From Actinomycetes bacterium (GTDB taxonomy: Bacteria > Actinomycetota > Actinomycetes > DATJPE01): a stretch of DNA of 61,423 bases. Made by a program: the position numbers and the translations under genes. The DNA lies in contig DATJPE010000076.1 in the NCBI GenBank assembly GCA_035506535.1, positions 1 to 61,423 on the forward strand, read 5' to 3'. Below the pieces are notes generated by a model, which ran no database searches, was not told where the DNA came from, and saw nothing but the letters and a program-made list of their open reading frames with translations. Shown here piece by piece: positions 14,944 to 25,191 of the stretch. Position 1 is the stretch's first letter. Every line of letters starts with the position of its first letter.

Positions 14944-14950
14944 GGCCGGG

Positions 14951-15331
14951 TCAGGCCGCCGGCGCGTTGCGGTCGGCGGGCAGGGCGGCCCTGGCCACCT
15001 CGACGAGCGCGGCGAAGGCGGCGGTGTCGTTGACGGCCAGGTCGGCGAGCATGCGGCGGTCGACCTCGACGCCGGCCAGCCGCAGGCCCTGGACGAAGCG
15101 GTTGTACGTCAGGCCGTTGGCCCGCGCGCCGGCGTTGATCCGCTGGATCCACAGCTGCCGGAAGTCGCCCTTGCGCTTCTTGCGGTCGGCGTAGGCGTAG
15201 ACGAGGGAGTGCTGGACCTGCTCCTTGGCCTTGCGGTACAGCCGCGAGCGCTGACCCCGGTAGCCACTGGCGCGCTCGAGCACCACCCGGCGCTTCTTGT
15301 GGGCGTTGACCGCTCTCTTGACGCGTGCCAC
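14951..15331 (-). CDS. rplT: 50S ribosomal protein L20
   Basis: Primary 23S rRNA-binding protein needed early in assembly of the large subunit. The 126-residue sequence is strongly basic at the N-terminus ([20 protein letters not shown]) with the conserved [15 protein letters not shown] near residue 56. The GTG start at 15331 has AAGGAG seven bases upstream. It follows rpmI after 60 bases in the standard infC-rpmI-rplT order. L20 autoregulates this operon in some bacteria, but I could not identify its mRNA target here. Confidence 0.98.
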   Translation of the reverse strand: MARVKRAVNAHKKRRVVLERASGYRGQRSRLYRKAKEQVQHSLVYAYADRKKRKGDFRQLWIQRINAGARANGLTYNRFVQGLRLAGVEVDRRMLADLAVNDTAAFAALVEVARAALPADRNAPAA

Positions 15332-15391
15332 GGGAGTGCTCCTTTGCCTTCGTTCATCGGCTGACGGTTGGGGGCGGGACTGGCCAGGTGC

Positions 15392-15586
15392 TCAGATGCC
15401 GAGCAGGCGCTTGACCTTCTTCGCGTCGCCGGGGGCGACGTCGGCGTCCGCGTGCAGGCGCCGCGTCCGCGTGGACGGCTTGACCTCGAAGAGGTGCCGG
15501 CGGTTGGCCTGCTCGCGGCGCAGCCGGCCGGTGCCGGTGACCTTGAACCGCTTCTTCGTCCCGCTGTGCGTCTTGTTCTTCGGCAT
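15392..15586 (-). CDS. rpmI: 50S ribosomal protein L35
   Basis: Small, very basic large-subunit protein of 64 residues ([20 protein letters not shown] at the start, KKVKRLLGI at the end). It matches the family over its whole length. It sits between infC and rplT in the canonical order, 54 bases after infC and 60 before rplT. Confidence 0.98.
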   Translation of the reverse strand: MPKNKTHSGTKKRFKVTGTGRLRREQANRRHLFEVKPSTRTRRLHADADVAPGDAKKVKRLLGI

Positions 15587-15640
15587 GCTGCCGTTCGTCC
15601 TTTCCCTGTCCGGCCCGGGGGCCGCTGGCCTCGTCTCCGC

Positions 15641-16255
15641 TCAGGCCTGAGCGGCACTCTCCTCGTCGGCGGCGGGCGCCTCGACGACCGCGTCGCCGTG
15701 ATGGGCGGTCCGCCGCTGGCGGGCCTCCGCCATCGCCTCCGCCTTCTTGCGGTGCGGCCCCAGCACCATGATCATGTTGCGGCCGTCCTGCTTGGGCGCC
15801 GATTCCACGAAGCCCAGGTCCTTGACGTCCTCCGCGAGGCGCTGCAGGAGCCGGAACCCGAGCTCCGGGCGGCTCTGCTCGCGGCCGCGGAACATGATCG
15901 TGATCTTGACCTTGTCTCCCCCCTTGAGGAACCGCTCGACGTGCCCCTTCTTGGTGGCGTAGTCGTGCGGGTCGATCTTCGGGCGGAGCTTCATCTCCTT
16001 GATGACCGTGTTGACCTGGTTCTTGCGAGCCTCACGGGCCTTCTGGGCGGTCTCGTACTTGTACTTGCCGTAGTCCATGAGCTTGCAGACCGGGGGCCGG
16101 GCCATCGGTGCGACCTCGACGAGATCCAGGTCGGACTCCTGGGCCAGCCGGAGGGCGTCCTCGATGCGGACGATGCCCACCTGCTCGCCCTCCGGGCCGA
16201 CGAGTCGGACCTCCGGGACGCGGATGCGGTCGTTGATGCGGGGTTCTGCGCTGAT
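15641..16255 (-). CDS. infC: translation initiation factor IF-3, with non-canonical ATC start
   Basis: IF-3 keeps ribosomal subunits apart and checks the start codon. The sequence from [19 protein letters not shown] to [13 protein letters not shown] matches the two-domain family, followed by a short acidic/alanine tail. No ATG or GTG lies near the conserved N-terminus. An ATC at 16255 has AGGAG five bases upstream and gives the expected protein of 204 residues. Rare starts (AUU, AUC) are a known feature of infC and let IF-3 repress its own translation. The upstream open frame to 16477 has no ribosome binding site support. Confidence 0.93.
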   Translation of the reverse strand: MSAEPRINDRIRVPEVRLVGPEGEQVGIVRIEDALRLAQESDLDLVEVAPMARPPVCKLMDYGKYKYETAQKAREARKNQVNTVIKEMKLRPKIDPHDYATKKGHVERFLKGGDKVKITIMFRGREQSRPELGFRLLQRLAEDVKDLGFVESAPKQDGRNMIMVLGPHRKKAEAMAEARQRRTAHHGDAVVEAPAADEESAAQA

Positions 16256-16312
16256 GGGTTCTCCTCGTTGACGAAGGATCGTCTCCTGGCCGAGGCCCCG
16301 GGAACGGGGAAG

Positions 16313-16338
16313 GCCCCCGCTCCTGGCGCAGCGGGGGC
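16313..16338 (-). promoter_or_regulatory. GC-rich hairpin in the infC leader
   Basis: GCCCCCGCT and AGCGGGGGC form a perfect 9-bp stem with an 8-base loop, 58 to 83 bases upstream of the infC start. It lies between the predicted promoter and the ATC start. It could be an attenuator or a structural element in autoregulation; it has no U-tract. Confidence 0.5.
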
Positions 16339-16479
16339 CCACGTCGGTGCGGGCCCGCCGCGCACGCGGCGAGCCCTGACCGGGACCCGACGACGCGGGC
16401 GACAGGCGCTCGAGCCGGCGGGTGGGAGGTGGACCTCCACTTGCGGACACGGGCCGGGAGGCCCGCGTCGGTCGCACCC

Positions 16480-16509
16480 AGGGTAGCGGCAGCCCCGGAC
16501 CGCGACCAA
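16480..16509 (-). promoter_or_regulatory. probable promoter of the infC-rpmI-rplT-pheST operon
   Basis: TTGGTC (complement of 16504-16509), 18-base spacer, TACCCT (complement of 16480-16485), in the short gap between the YihY-family stop (16530) and infC. It would give a leader of about 215 bases. The -10 fits TANNNT, and the -35 matches at the TTG core only. Confidence 0.45.
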
Positions 16510-16529
16510 ACCCTCCCCGCGGTGGCGGC

Positions 16530-17504
16530 TCAGGCGTCGTAGCGGACCGCGATCCGCTGGGACGGGTGGCGTTGCTCCGCGTGCACGTACGAGGCCATCG
16601 CCCGCCGGTCCGCCTCGGTGAGCGTGGTCCGCACGAAGAAGGTCCGCGGCCAGAGCCGGTTGACCCGGACGACGTCGACCTCGAGCGACATGATCGTCGC
16701 GTACGCCGCCGCGAACAGCCACGTCAGCAACCCGATGACCAGCGCGAAGGTCCCGTAGACGTCGGAGGAGCGGGAGATGACGTGGGTGACGACGAGCCCG
16801 CCCACCAGCTGGAGCACCGTCCAGCTCACCGCGGCGAGGACCGCGCCCACCCACAGCGAGCGGAACGGCACGGCCCGGGAGGCGCACAGGCGGAACGACA
16901 CCGCGAACACGCCGACGTTGAGCAGGCAGGTGAGCAGCGCCCCGCCGGTTCGGGCCGAGACCCCGATGTCGATGGTGCCGACGACGTACCCGCTGATGAC
17001 GCTGGTCGCGACCAGCCCGCCGCCGACGACCAGCAGCAGCCCCAGGGTGGCCAGGAACCCGCGGACGCCGTGTCCCTGGAGGTACCACGGCACGGCCCAC
17101 ACCGTGTCCGTCGAGCGGCGGAAGGAACGGGCCATCCCGCGGGCACCGATGAAGGTGCCGACGATGCCGACGACGAGCCCGATGCCGTGGCCCTGGATGC
17201 CGCTCCCCCCGCTGGCCACCAGCTGGCTGCCCACGACCGGGATCTGGCTGACCGCCGACTCGATGATCCGCCGCTGCAGCTCCTCGTTGCCCTTCAGCAC
17301 GATGCCGAGCACGGTCACGAGCACGAGCAGCAGCGGGAAGATCGCGAAGAAGGCGTAGTAGGCGATGAGCGCGGCCAGCGAGGTCGCGCGGTCGTCCTGG
17401 GACTTGCGGAACACCGCGACCGGGAAGGCCAGGAGGTCGAGACGCTGCTGGGTGCGCTCCAGCGCGGCGAGCAGCCGCTGCGTCCGCCCCGCTCGGCCCG
17501 CCAT
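16530..17504 (-). CDS. YihY/BrkB-family inner membrane protein
   Basis: Integral membrane protein of 324 residues with about six hydrophobic segments, the first at [21 protein letters not shown] (near 42-63), which is the hallmark of the YihY/UPF0761 family. Some members were once named BrkB or ribonuclease BN; the nuclease assignment was later withdrawn and the function is not known. Relatives have been suggested to move small molecules across the membrane. The cytoplasmic ends are arginine-rich. It is a single-gene unit with no clear functional partner among its neighbours. Confidence 0.88.
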   Translation of the reverse strand: MAGRAGRTQRLLAALERTQQRLDLLAFPVAVFRKSQDDRATSLAALIAYYAFFAIFPLLLVLVTVLGIVLKGNEELQRRIIESAVSQIPVVGSQLVASGGSGIQGHGIGLVVGIVGTFIGARGMARSFRRSTDTVWAVPWYLQGHGVRGFLATLGLLLVVGGGLVATSVISGYVVGTIDIGVSARTGGALLTCLLNVGVFAVSFRLCASRAVPFRSLWVGAVLAAVSWTVLQLVGGLVVTHVISRSSDVYGTFALVIGLLTWLFAAAYATIMSLEVDVVRVNRLWPRTFFVRTTLTEADRRAMASYVHAEQRHPSQRIAVRYDA

Positions 17505-17606
17505 CGCTCAGCCGGCCGTCACGTCGAGGTGCATCCGCGGGCGGGGTGCGCGGCGAAGCAAGGGGCAGGAGCCTGGACCGGCCAGGCGTGAAGATCGGGA
17601 GTGCCC

Positions 17607-18290
17607 ATGTCCGTCCGTCACCGTGTCGCCGCCCTGACCGCGGCGGCCGCCGTCGCCGCGGGAGCCGGCCTGTTCGCGCCGGCCGCCCAGGCGGCGCCGA
17701 GCAAGCCCGCCGTCCGCACGCAGTCGGCCGCCGCGTCGACGACCCTCGGGACCCGCTCGCTGGCCACGGTCCTCACCTCCGGCGGCGTCGCGTTCGACCA
17801 CAACTGGAACGACTACGACATCGTCACCGCCGCCGTGCTCGCGGTACTGAAGGCCAAGCCGAACTCGCCGGTCAAGGTACTCACCGACGGCAAGACGACC
17901 CTGACCGCCTTCATCCCCGACGACGAGGCGTTCCGCATCCTGGTCAAGCAGCTGACCGGCAAGACCCCGAAGACCGAGGCCGCCACCTTCGCGGCCGTCG
18001 CGAGCCTCGGGATCCCGACCGTGGAGAAGATCCTGCTCTACCACGTCGTGCCGGGCGTCCGGATCCGTGCTGTCGACGCGCTGCACGCCAACGGCGCCAA
18101 CCTGAAGACGGCCGAGGGCGCGACCATCCACGTCGCCGTCTACCCCGGACCGGTCATCTCGCTGTGGGACAAGGACCACAAGCTGCGCAACCCGCGCGTG
18201 ATCCTCTCGCAGACGAACATCAACAAGGGCAACCGTCAGCTCGCCCACGGCATCGACCGGGTGCTGCTGCCGATCGCCGTCGCGAAGTAG
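17607..18290 (+). CDS. secreted fasciclin (FAS1) domain protein
   Basis: Extracytoplasmic protein of 227 residues. A signal peptide occupies about the first 30 residues, with likely cleavage after AQA (APAAQA|AP). It is followed by one FAS1 domain with the H1-like box TLTAFIPDDEAF and H2-like box LLYHVVPGVRI. FAS1 domains mediate adhesion or extracellular binding; the ligand is unknown. ATG at 17607 has GGGAG five to six bases upstream, preferred to the in-frame GTG at 17601. There is no C-terminal anchor or sorting signal. It is one of only three + strand genes in the window and converges on the aquaporin gene. Confidence 0.88.
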   Translation: MSVRHRVAALTAAAAVAAGAGLFAPAAQAAPSKPAVRTQSAAASTTLGTRSLATVLTSGGVAFDHNWNDYDIVTAAVLAVLKAKPNSPVKVLTDGKTTLTAFIPDDEAFRILVKQLTGKTPKTEAATFAAVASLGIPTVEKILLYHVVPGVRIRAVDALHANGANLKTAEGATIHVAVYPGPVISLWDKDHKLRNPRVILSQTNINKGNRQLAHGIDRVLLPIAVAK

Positions 18291-18313
18291 CGCGTCGGCC
18301 CGACTGCTCGCGG

Positions 18314-19018
18314 TCAGTCCTCGCCGCCCCTGGTGTAGGGGAACACCAGGGCGGCGAGGGCGCCGCCGACCAGCGGGGCCACGATGAACACCCAGACGTG
18401 CTTCAGGGGCTCGCCGCCGGTCCAGATGGCGGGGCCGAGGGAACGGGCCGGGTTGACGCCGGTCCCGGTCAGCGGGATGCCGACGATGTGCACCAGCGTG
18501 AGGGTGGCGCCGATCGCGATGCCGGCCAGGGCCGCGTTGCCCACCTTGTCGGTGACGAGCAGGATCACCAGGACGAAGATCGCCGTCAGCATCGCCTCGA
18601 CGAACAGGGCGCCGGCCAGGTTGATGTGGGCGCCGTAGTCGTTCGCGCCGAGGTCGCCGGTCTGGTCGGTGACGTGGAACCCCGAGACCATGAGCTTGAG
18701 GACGCCGGCGGCCAGGAACGCGGCGACGAACTGGACGATCCAGAAGGCGGTGGCCTCCTCGCGACTGATCCGCCCGCGCAGGAGCATGCCGAGGGTGACC
18801 GCCGGGTTGATGTTGCACCCTGACACCGGGCCGAAGGCGTAGACGCCGAAGGTCAGCACCAGCCCGAACGCGATCGCGACGGCCAGCGTCCCGTTGGTCT
18901 GGATGCCCGTCACGGCGCTCCCCACGCCACCGATCACCAGGATGAAGGTGCCGACGAACTCCGCGACCAGGCGGCGAGTGCGCAGCGGGAGCGGGGCAGG
19001 CTGGTCGACTGCTGACAC
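18314..19018 (-). CDS. aquaporin (MIP family, AqpZ-like)
   Basis: Water channel of 234 residues with six membrane helices and both half-helix motifs: NPA at 71-73 (GCNINPAVTL) and NPAR at 189-192 (GTGVNPARSLG). His177 and Arg192 at the selectivity-filter positions favour water over glycerol. The GTG start at 19018 has GAGGAGG six bases upstream. The last 14 codons overlap a strong hairpin shared with the convergent fasciclin gene. Substrate specificity is inferred from filter residues only. Confidence 0.93.
   Translation of the reverse strand: MSAVDQPAPLPLRTRRLVAEFVGTFILVIGGVGSAVTGIQTNGTLAVAIAFGLVLTFGVYAFGPVSGCNINPAVTLGMLLRGRISREEATAFWIVQFVAAFLAAGVLKLMVSGFHVTDQTGDLGANDYGAHINLAGALFVEAMLTAIFVLVILLVTDKVGNAALAGIAIGATLTLVHIVGIPLTGTGVNPARSLGPAIWTGGEPLKHVWVFIVAPLVGGALAALVFPYTRGGED
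18319..18356. terminator. bidirectional hairpin terminator inside the aquaporin 3' end
   Basis: CCTCGCCGCCCCTGGTG (18319-18335) pairs with CACCAGGGCGGCGAGG (18341 or so to 18356) with one bulged base and an apical loop of about eight bases. It starts 29 bases after the fasciclin stop and lies wholly within the last codons of the convergent aquaporin gene. There is no U-tract, which is common for terminators in GC-rich actinobacteria. It could end transcription from both sides. Confidence 0.7.
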
Positions 19019-19137
19019 GGCGGACCTCCTCGTCGGCCGGCACCTCCGGCGTCAGGTCCCACCGTGTCACGCCGACCGGCCCGCGAGACGACGCTCGGCC
19101 GCCGTCGCGCGGGCGTGTCGCCGGGCGGCTCACCCGC

Positions 19138-19887
19138 TCACGGCGGCGGGGCCACCTCGACGCGGACGTCGAGGCCGGCGACCAGCCGGGCCCGAAGCAG
19201 CGGCAGCGCCGCCAGCTCACCCGCCAGGGCGGCCGCCCGCTCCCGAGCCTCGGCGACGGGCGTCCCCGTGGGGAAGCGCAGCCGCAGGACGGCGTCGGCC
19301 CCGTCCGTCCCGCCGTTCGCATCGGTCGCGTCGAGCGTCCAGTCGAGGCCTGCCGGTACGTGCTCGGCGACCGCGGCGTGCACGTCGGGGTCCGTCGCCG
19401 GGGGCAGCCACGCCCTGGCCTCGGCGAGGGCGCGCAGGTGCGGCCCGAACAGCACGCCCGACGCGGCCGAGCCGGGGTCCACGAGCAGCGCCACCGCCCC
19501 CTCGGTGTAGGCCGCCTGCGCGGCGCGAACCCCTGCCACGGGGAGTGGGCGGGCGGCGGGATGCCAGCGGGAGAGGTCGGCGGGTGAGCTGAAGACCGGC
19601 AGCGCCACCGCCCCGTCCGGGCGGCGTACGGTCACCACCCGCACGTCGGAGGTCTTCTCGCGGGCGAGCCCGTCGGGGCCGACCTCGGCCTCGCCGAGGA
19701 CCGCGACGAGCGCCACGAACACCCGGGCCCGCAGCAGCGCGGCCTGCAGCGCGCCTGGCTCACCCGCCGCCAGCGCGGCCGTGAGCGCGGGATCCGCGAT
19801 GCCGTCGTCGCCCGCGAACGGCGGGTCGGGGACCCGCGCCCCGGCGAAGCCGTCGTGGTCCGTCGGCGGATCGAAGGGGTGCGTCAC
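19138..19887 (-). CDS. SseB-like protein of unknown function
   Basis: A 249-residue soluble protein without signal peptide or membrane segment, rich in alanine and proline. Residues about 30-150 (LTAALAAGEPGALQAALLRA through VALLVDPGSAASGVLFGP) resemble the SseB N-terminal domain found in many actinobacterial hypotheticals. The C-terminal half has LPLLRARLVAGLDVRVEVAPPP at its end. No catalytic residues are evident. The GTG start at 19887 overlaps the preceding PH-like gene stop by four bases, so it is probably co-translated with it and with hisG. Relatives are recurrently found beside translation or his genes, but the role is unknown. Confidence 0.7.
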   Translation of the reverse strand: MTHPFDPPTDHDGFAGARVPDPPFAGDDGIADPALTAALAAGEPGALQAALLRARVFVALVAVLGEAEVGPDGLAREKTSDVRVVTVRRPDGAVALPVFSSPADLSRWHPAARPLPVAGVRAAQAAYTEGAVALLVDPGSAASGVLFGPHLRALAEARAWLPPATDPDVHAAVAEHVPAGLDWTLDATDANGGTDGADAVLRLRFPTGTPVAEARERAAALAGELAALPLLRARLVAGLDVRVEVAPPP

Positions 19888-20333
19888 GGCCGCTCCGGCG
19901 ACGGGGAGTTCGCGGCGACCGTGGCGGCGACCTCGAGCGCCATCTCCCGGCCGCGCGGGCCGTCGGCGGCCTGCACCGCCATCACCGGCACCGTCGTCCC
20001 GTCGGAGACGTCCAGCTGCAGCCACGGGTCGCCCGGCGCCAGCCGTACCCCGACGATCTCCGCCCAGTCCAGGCGGCGCCGGCGGGCCCAGTTGACCACC
20101 GTCAGGCCGTCGGCGGTGCCCACCGCGCGGACATCCGCGAGCCGGTGCACGCCGTAGGTCCCGACGGCGGCGCAGGTCAGGAATGCGATCCGGTCGAACG
20201 GACGCGCGCCGGACACGGCGATCGCGAGCACCAGCACGACGCAGTCCACGGCCGCCGCCATCACATAGGGGACCACCCGTCCGCGGCGCGGCCGCCAGAC
20301 GTGAGGGAGGTCGACGGCCGCTACAGGCGGCAC
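19884..20333 (-). CDS. small membrane-anchored PH-like domain protein
   Basis: Predicted 149-residue protein with two hydrophobic helices (VPYVMAAAVDCVVLVLAIAV and RIAFLTCAAVGTYGV). A cytoplasmic beta-rich segment follows (VGTADGLTVVNWARRRRLDWAEIVGVRLAPGDPW), matching the bacterial PH-like domain pattern. The start is uncertain: GTG at 20333 gives LPHVWRPRRGR at the N-terminus, as in many actinobacterial relatives, and overlaps hisG by 13 bases, but no ribosome binding site is seen. A later GTG within GRVVPYVM is possible. Function is unknown; it is linked by overlaps to hisG before it and the SseB-like gene after it. Confidence 0.7.
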   Translation of the reverse strand: MPPVAAVDLPHVWRPRRGRVVPYVMAAAVDCVVLVLAIAVSGARPFDRIAFLTCAAVGTYGVHRLADVRAVGTADGLTVVNWARRRRLDWAEIVGVRLAPGDPWLQLDVSDGTTVPVMAVQAADGPRGREMALEVAATVAANSPSPERP

Positions 20334-21199
20334 GCGTGGATGTCGGTGACGAGGATGCCCCGGGCGCCGAGCTCCCACAGGTCGTCCATCACCCGGTTGG
20401 TGTCGGCCCGCGGGACCATGACCCGAACCGCGACCCAGCCCTCGCGGTGCAGCGGCGACACCGTCGGGGACTCGATCCCCGGGGTGATGGCGCACGCCCG
20501 CTCCACCAGCTCCGCCCGCACGTCGTAGTCCATCATCACGTACGTCCGCGCGACGATGACGCCCTGCAGGCGGCGGACCAGCTGCTCCACCGGTGCCGTC
20601 GAGGGCAGCCCGGCCCGCCGGACGAGCACGGCCTCGGAGCGCAGGATCGGCTCGCCGAAGACCTCCAGCCCGGCCTGCCGGAGCGTGCTGCCGGTCTCGA
20701 CCACGTCGGCGATGACATCGGCGACACCGAGGCGCACCGAGGTCTCGACCGCGCCGTCGAGCCGGATCACCTGGGCCGCGATCCCGGCCTCGGCCAGGTG
20801 CTTGCCGACCAGCCCCGGGTACGCCGACGCGACGCGCAGCCCCGCGAGGTCGCCGATGGAGCGCGCGGTCCCGGGACGTGCGGCGAAGCGGAACGTGGAG
20901 TCACCGAAGCCGAGCGGGAGGATCTCGTCCGCGGGGGCACCGCTGTCCATGAGCAGGTCGCGGCCGGTGATGCCCACGTCGAGCTGGCCGGAGCCGACGT
21001 ACACCGCGATGTCCCTCGGACGCAGGTAGAAGAACTCGGCGCCGCTCTCGGGGTCCTGCAGGATGAGCTCGCGCGCGTCGGCGCGCTGCCGGTAGCCGGC
21101 CTCGCGCAGCATCGCCGCGGCCGGCTCGGCCAGGGAGCCCTTGTTCGGCACGGCGATGCGCAGCAGGGCTGGGCGCGAGCCGGCGTCGGTGGCGCTCAC
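20321..21199 (-). CDS. hisG: ATP phosphoribosyltransferase (long form)
   Basis: First committed enzyme of histidine synthesis, joining ATP and PRPP. The 292-residue length and the C-terminal regulatory domain (from about 215, [19 protein letters not shown] onward) mark the long, hexameric form that is inhibited by histidine. The N-terminus [11 protein letters not shown] and [10 protein letters not shown] are family features. GTG at 21199 overlaps the hisE stop by four bases. Only hisE and hisG of the pathway are here; the remaining his genes must lie elsewhere. Confidence 0.96.
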   Translation of the reverse strand: MSATDAGSRPALLRIAVPNKGSLAEPAAAMLREAGYRQRADARELILQDPESGAEFFYLRPRDIAVYVGSGQLDVGITGRDLLMDSGAPADEILPLGFGDSTFRFAARPGTARSIGDLAGLRVASAYPGLVGKHLAEAGIAAQVIRLDGAVETSVRLGVADVIADVVETGSTLRQAGLEVFGEPILRSEAVLVRRAGLPSTAPVEQLVRRLQGVIVARTYVMMDYDVRAELVERACAITPGIESPTVSPLHREGWVAVRVMVPRADTNRVMDDLWELGARGILVTDIHACRL

Positions 21200-21459
21200 A
21201 GCCGGTGGTAGACGTCGTCGAGGGACAGACCGCAGGCGACCATGAGCACCTGTGTGTGGTAGAGCAGCTGGGCGATCTCCTCGGCGGCCCGGTCCTTGCC
21301 CTCGAACTCCGCGGCCATCCAGGCCTCTGCGGCCTCCTCCAGGACCTTCTTGCCGATGGCGTGCACGCCGGCCTCGAGGGCAGCGACCGTGCTCGAGCCC
21401 GGCGGCCGGTAGGCGTCGCGCTCGGCGAGCTCGCCCCACAGCTGCTCGAAGGTCTTCAT
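21196..21459 (-). CDS. hisE: phosphoribosyl-ATP pyrophosphatase
   Basis: Second step of histidine synthesis, hydrolysing phosphoribosyl-ATP to phosphoribosyl-AMP. The 87-residue, single-domain protein has the all-alpha NTP-pyrophosphohydrolase pattern, with acidic metal ligands in [14 protein letters not shown] and [12 protein letters not shown] separate small hisE directly before hisG is the usual actinobacterial arrangement. No Shine-Dalgarno sequence is present. A TAGGCT hexamer ends seven bases before the ATG, suggesting a leaderless transcript. Confidence 0.95.
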   Translation of the reverse strand: MKTFEQLWGELAERDAYRPPGSSTVAALEAGVHAIGKKVLEEAAEAWMAAEFEGKDRAAEEIAQLLYHTQVLMVACGLSLDDVYHRL

Positions 21460-21466
21460 GGACGCA

Positions 21467-21472
21467 AGCCTA
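21467..21472 (-). promoter_or_regulatory. -10 hexamer TAGGCT for leaderless hisE
   Basis: TAGGCT lies seven bases before the hisE ATG, so transcription would begin at or next to the start codon. It sits in the 42-base gap between ribH and hisE. No -35 match is visible. If real, hisEG and its followers are independent of the riboflavin riboswitch. Confidence 0.5.
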
Positions 21473-21501
21473 CGGGCGCCGCGGACCGGCGCGGGCCGCG
21501 G

Positions 21502-23248
<1,747 letters not shown>

Positions 23249-23252
<4 letters not shown>

Positions 23253-23842
23253 GTTCGTGCTCCCAGCAGCTTCTCGACGTACTTGGCCAGGACGTCCACC
23301 TCGAGGTTGACGGTGGTGCCGACGGCCGCCCGCCCGAGGGTCGTGCGGTCGAGGGTGGTCGGGATGAGGCTCACCGAGAACCAGGTCGGGCCGACGTCGA
23401 CGATGGTGAGCGAGACCCCGTCGACGGTGACGCTGCCCTTCTCCACCAGGTAGCGGGTGATCGCCTCCGGGACGTCGATGCGCACGACCTCCCAGTGCTC
23501 GCTCGGCGTGCGCTCGGCCACCGTCCCCGTCGCGTCGACGTGGCCCTGGACGAGATGCCCGCCCAGGCGGGCGGCCAGGGTGAGCGGACGTTCGAGGTTG
23601 ACCGGGCTGCCGGCCACCAGTCCGCCGAGGGAGGAGCGGTCGAGGGTCTCGCGCATGACGTCGGCGCTGAACGTGGAGTCGTCGACGGCGGTGACGGTCA
23701 GGCACACGCCGTTGACGGCCACGGAGTCGCCGTCTGCCGCATCGGAGGTCACCAGCGGTCCACGGATGCGCAGCCGACGGGCGTCGCCGACGTCCTCGAC
23801 GGCGACGACCTCCCCCAGCTCCTCGACGATCCCGGTGAACAT
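23249..23842 (-). CDS. ribE: riboflavin synthase, alpha chain
   Basis: Dismutates two lumazine molecules to riboflavin. The 197-residue protein is an internal duplication of two lumazine-binding barrels. The first starts [12 protein letters not shown] with [11 protein letters not shown]; the second has [15 protein letters not shown] and [15 protein letters not shown] at 23842 shares one base with the ribD stop (TGATG), so the genes are translationally coupled. Confidence 0.97.
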
Positions 23843-24894
23843 CAGGCCTCCTCGCCCCTGCCTTCGTCCTCGCGGTCGACCTCGCCGCCCACCCGCGCGC
23901 TGATCCGGACGTCCTCGCCCAGCACGCTGACGTCGTCGGGATGCAACCGCAGCGCGTCCGCGATGGTCTCGATCCCCGCGTCGGCCAGCGCCGTGGGACC
24001 GGCGCCGAGCAGGACCGGGGCGACGTACACGCTGACCCGGTCGACCAGCCCGGCCGCGACGAACGCCGCGGCCACCGTGGGCCCGCCCTCCACGAGAACC
24101 GAGCGCACGCCGCGCCCGTAGAGCTCGTCGAGCGCCGACGCCGGGGTGTGCTGGCGCATGAGGACCGTCTCGGCCTGGCCGTCGAAGAGCCGGGAGTTGG
24201 CGGGCAGGTCGCGTCGGCCGAGCAGCACGCGCAGCGGTTGGTGGTCCGGCTCCGCGCCGTCAGGCAGGTCCCGGACGGTGAGCGCGGGATCGTCGGCGAG
24301 GGCCGTACCGGTGCCGACGAGCACCGCGTCGACCTCGTGGCGCAGGCGGTGCACGTCGGCGCGGGAGCGCGCCCCGGTGATCCAGCGCGACGTGCCGTCG
24401 GCCGCGGCGACCCGGCCGTCGAGGCTGGTGGCCAGCTTGAGGTGCACGTGCGGACGGCCGAGGCGCACCGCGGTCAGCCACGCCTCGTTGACCCGCTCCG
24501 CCTCCTCGCGAAGGACGCCGGACTCGACGTCGACGCCGGCCGAGCGCAGGTGGCCCGCGCCGCCGACCCCGGTCGGGTCGTCGACCGCGTAGACGACCCG
24601 CGCCACCTCGGCGGCCAGCAGCGCCTCCGAGCAGGGCCCGGTCCGGCCGGTGTGGTCGCAGGGCTCGAGGCTGACGACGGCGGTCCCCCCCACGGCGCGC
24701 TCCCCCGCCACGCGCAGCGCCTCGATCTCGGCGTGCGGACCGCCGTAGGCCTCGTGGCGCCCCTCGCCGACGATGGCTCCGGAGCGGTCCAGGACCACCG
24801 CGCCGACCACGGGGTTGGGAGAGGTACGGCCCAGGGCACCCGCCGCGAGGGTGAGGGCGCGGCGCATCGCACGCTGCTCGGTCTCGCTGGCCAC
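23842..24894 (-). CDS. ribD: bifunctional riboflavin-specific deaminase / reductase
   Basis: Carries out the deamination and side-chain reduction steps after GTP cyclohydrolase II. The 350-residue protein has a zinc deaminase domain with HAE ([10 protein letters not shown]) and [14 protein letters not shown] reductase domain follows from about residue 145 ([13 protein letters not shown]). The GTG start at 24894 has an AGGAGG element close upstream, which is predicted to be masked by a leader hairpin. It is the first gene of the rib operon, downstream of an FMN riboswitch. Confidence 0.96.
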   Translation of the reverse strand: MASETEQRAMRRALTLAAGALGRTSPNPVVGAVVLDRSGAIVGEGRHEAYGGPHAEIEALRVAGERAVGGTAVVSLEPCDHTGRTGPCSEALLAAEVARVVYAVDDPTGVGGAGHLRSAGVDVESGVLREEAERVNEAWLTAVRLGRPHVHLKLATSLDGRVAAADGTSRWITGARSRADVHRLRHEVDAVLVGTGTALADDPALTVRDLPDGAEPDHQPLRVLLGRRDLPANSRLFDGQAETVLMRQHTPASALDELYGRGVRSVLVEGGPTVAAAFVAAGLVDRVSVYVAPVLLGAGPTALADAGIETIADALRLHPDDVSVLGEDVRISARVGGEVDREDEGRGEEA

Positions 24895-24903
24895 GCCGCC
24901 CCA

Positions 24904-24943
24904 CCTCCTCCTGCCGGGCCCGGGCGGCCGGTGGGTGAGGAGG
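24904..24943 (-). promoter_or_regulatory. hairpin sequestering the ribD ribosome binding site
   Basis: In the leader RNA, CCTCCTC (complement of 24937-24943) can pair with GAGGAGG (complement of 24904-24910), which is the ribD Shine-Dalgarno region. This gives a translational off-switch downstream of the FMN aptamer. A second hairpin, GGCGACGC/GCGTCGCC (24994-25001 with 24973-24980), lies between them. The pairing is read directly; the switching mechanism is inferred. Confidence 0.55.
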
Positions 24944-25001
24944 CGGGTGTGCGCACGTCGGCGAGCGCCTAGGGCGACGCCGAGCGTGCCCGCGCGTCGC
25001 C

Positions 25002-25106
25002 TCCCTTCCGGACTTTCACCGTCGGTCCAGGAGTTCCACCTGATCCACCGGCCGAGGCCGGGTCGCGGACTGTCACCGCCGGTTCGGAGTTGCACCGATC
25101 CCGGGA
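25002..25106 (-). ncRNA. FMN riboswitch (RFN element)
   Basis: The minus strand shows the conserved RFN blocks in order: GGATCGGTGCAACTCCG, CCGGCGGTGACAGTCCGCGA, a variable helix, GGTGGATCAGGTGGAACTCC and GGACCGACGGTGAAAGTCCG, closed by the complementary ends near GGGAGG. It lies about 110 bases upstream of ribD and therefore should shut off ribD-ribE-ribBA-ribH when FMN is plentiful. Confidence 0.95.
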
Positions 25107-25191
25107 CGCACGAGCTGATCGCTCGGCTCCATTGTGCCATCCGCCGGGTCCGCGCCGGGGGCCGACGGCGAGCGCGAGGGTCGCGGCGTCC

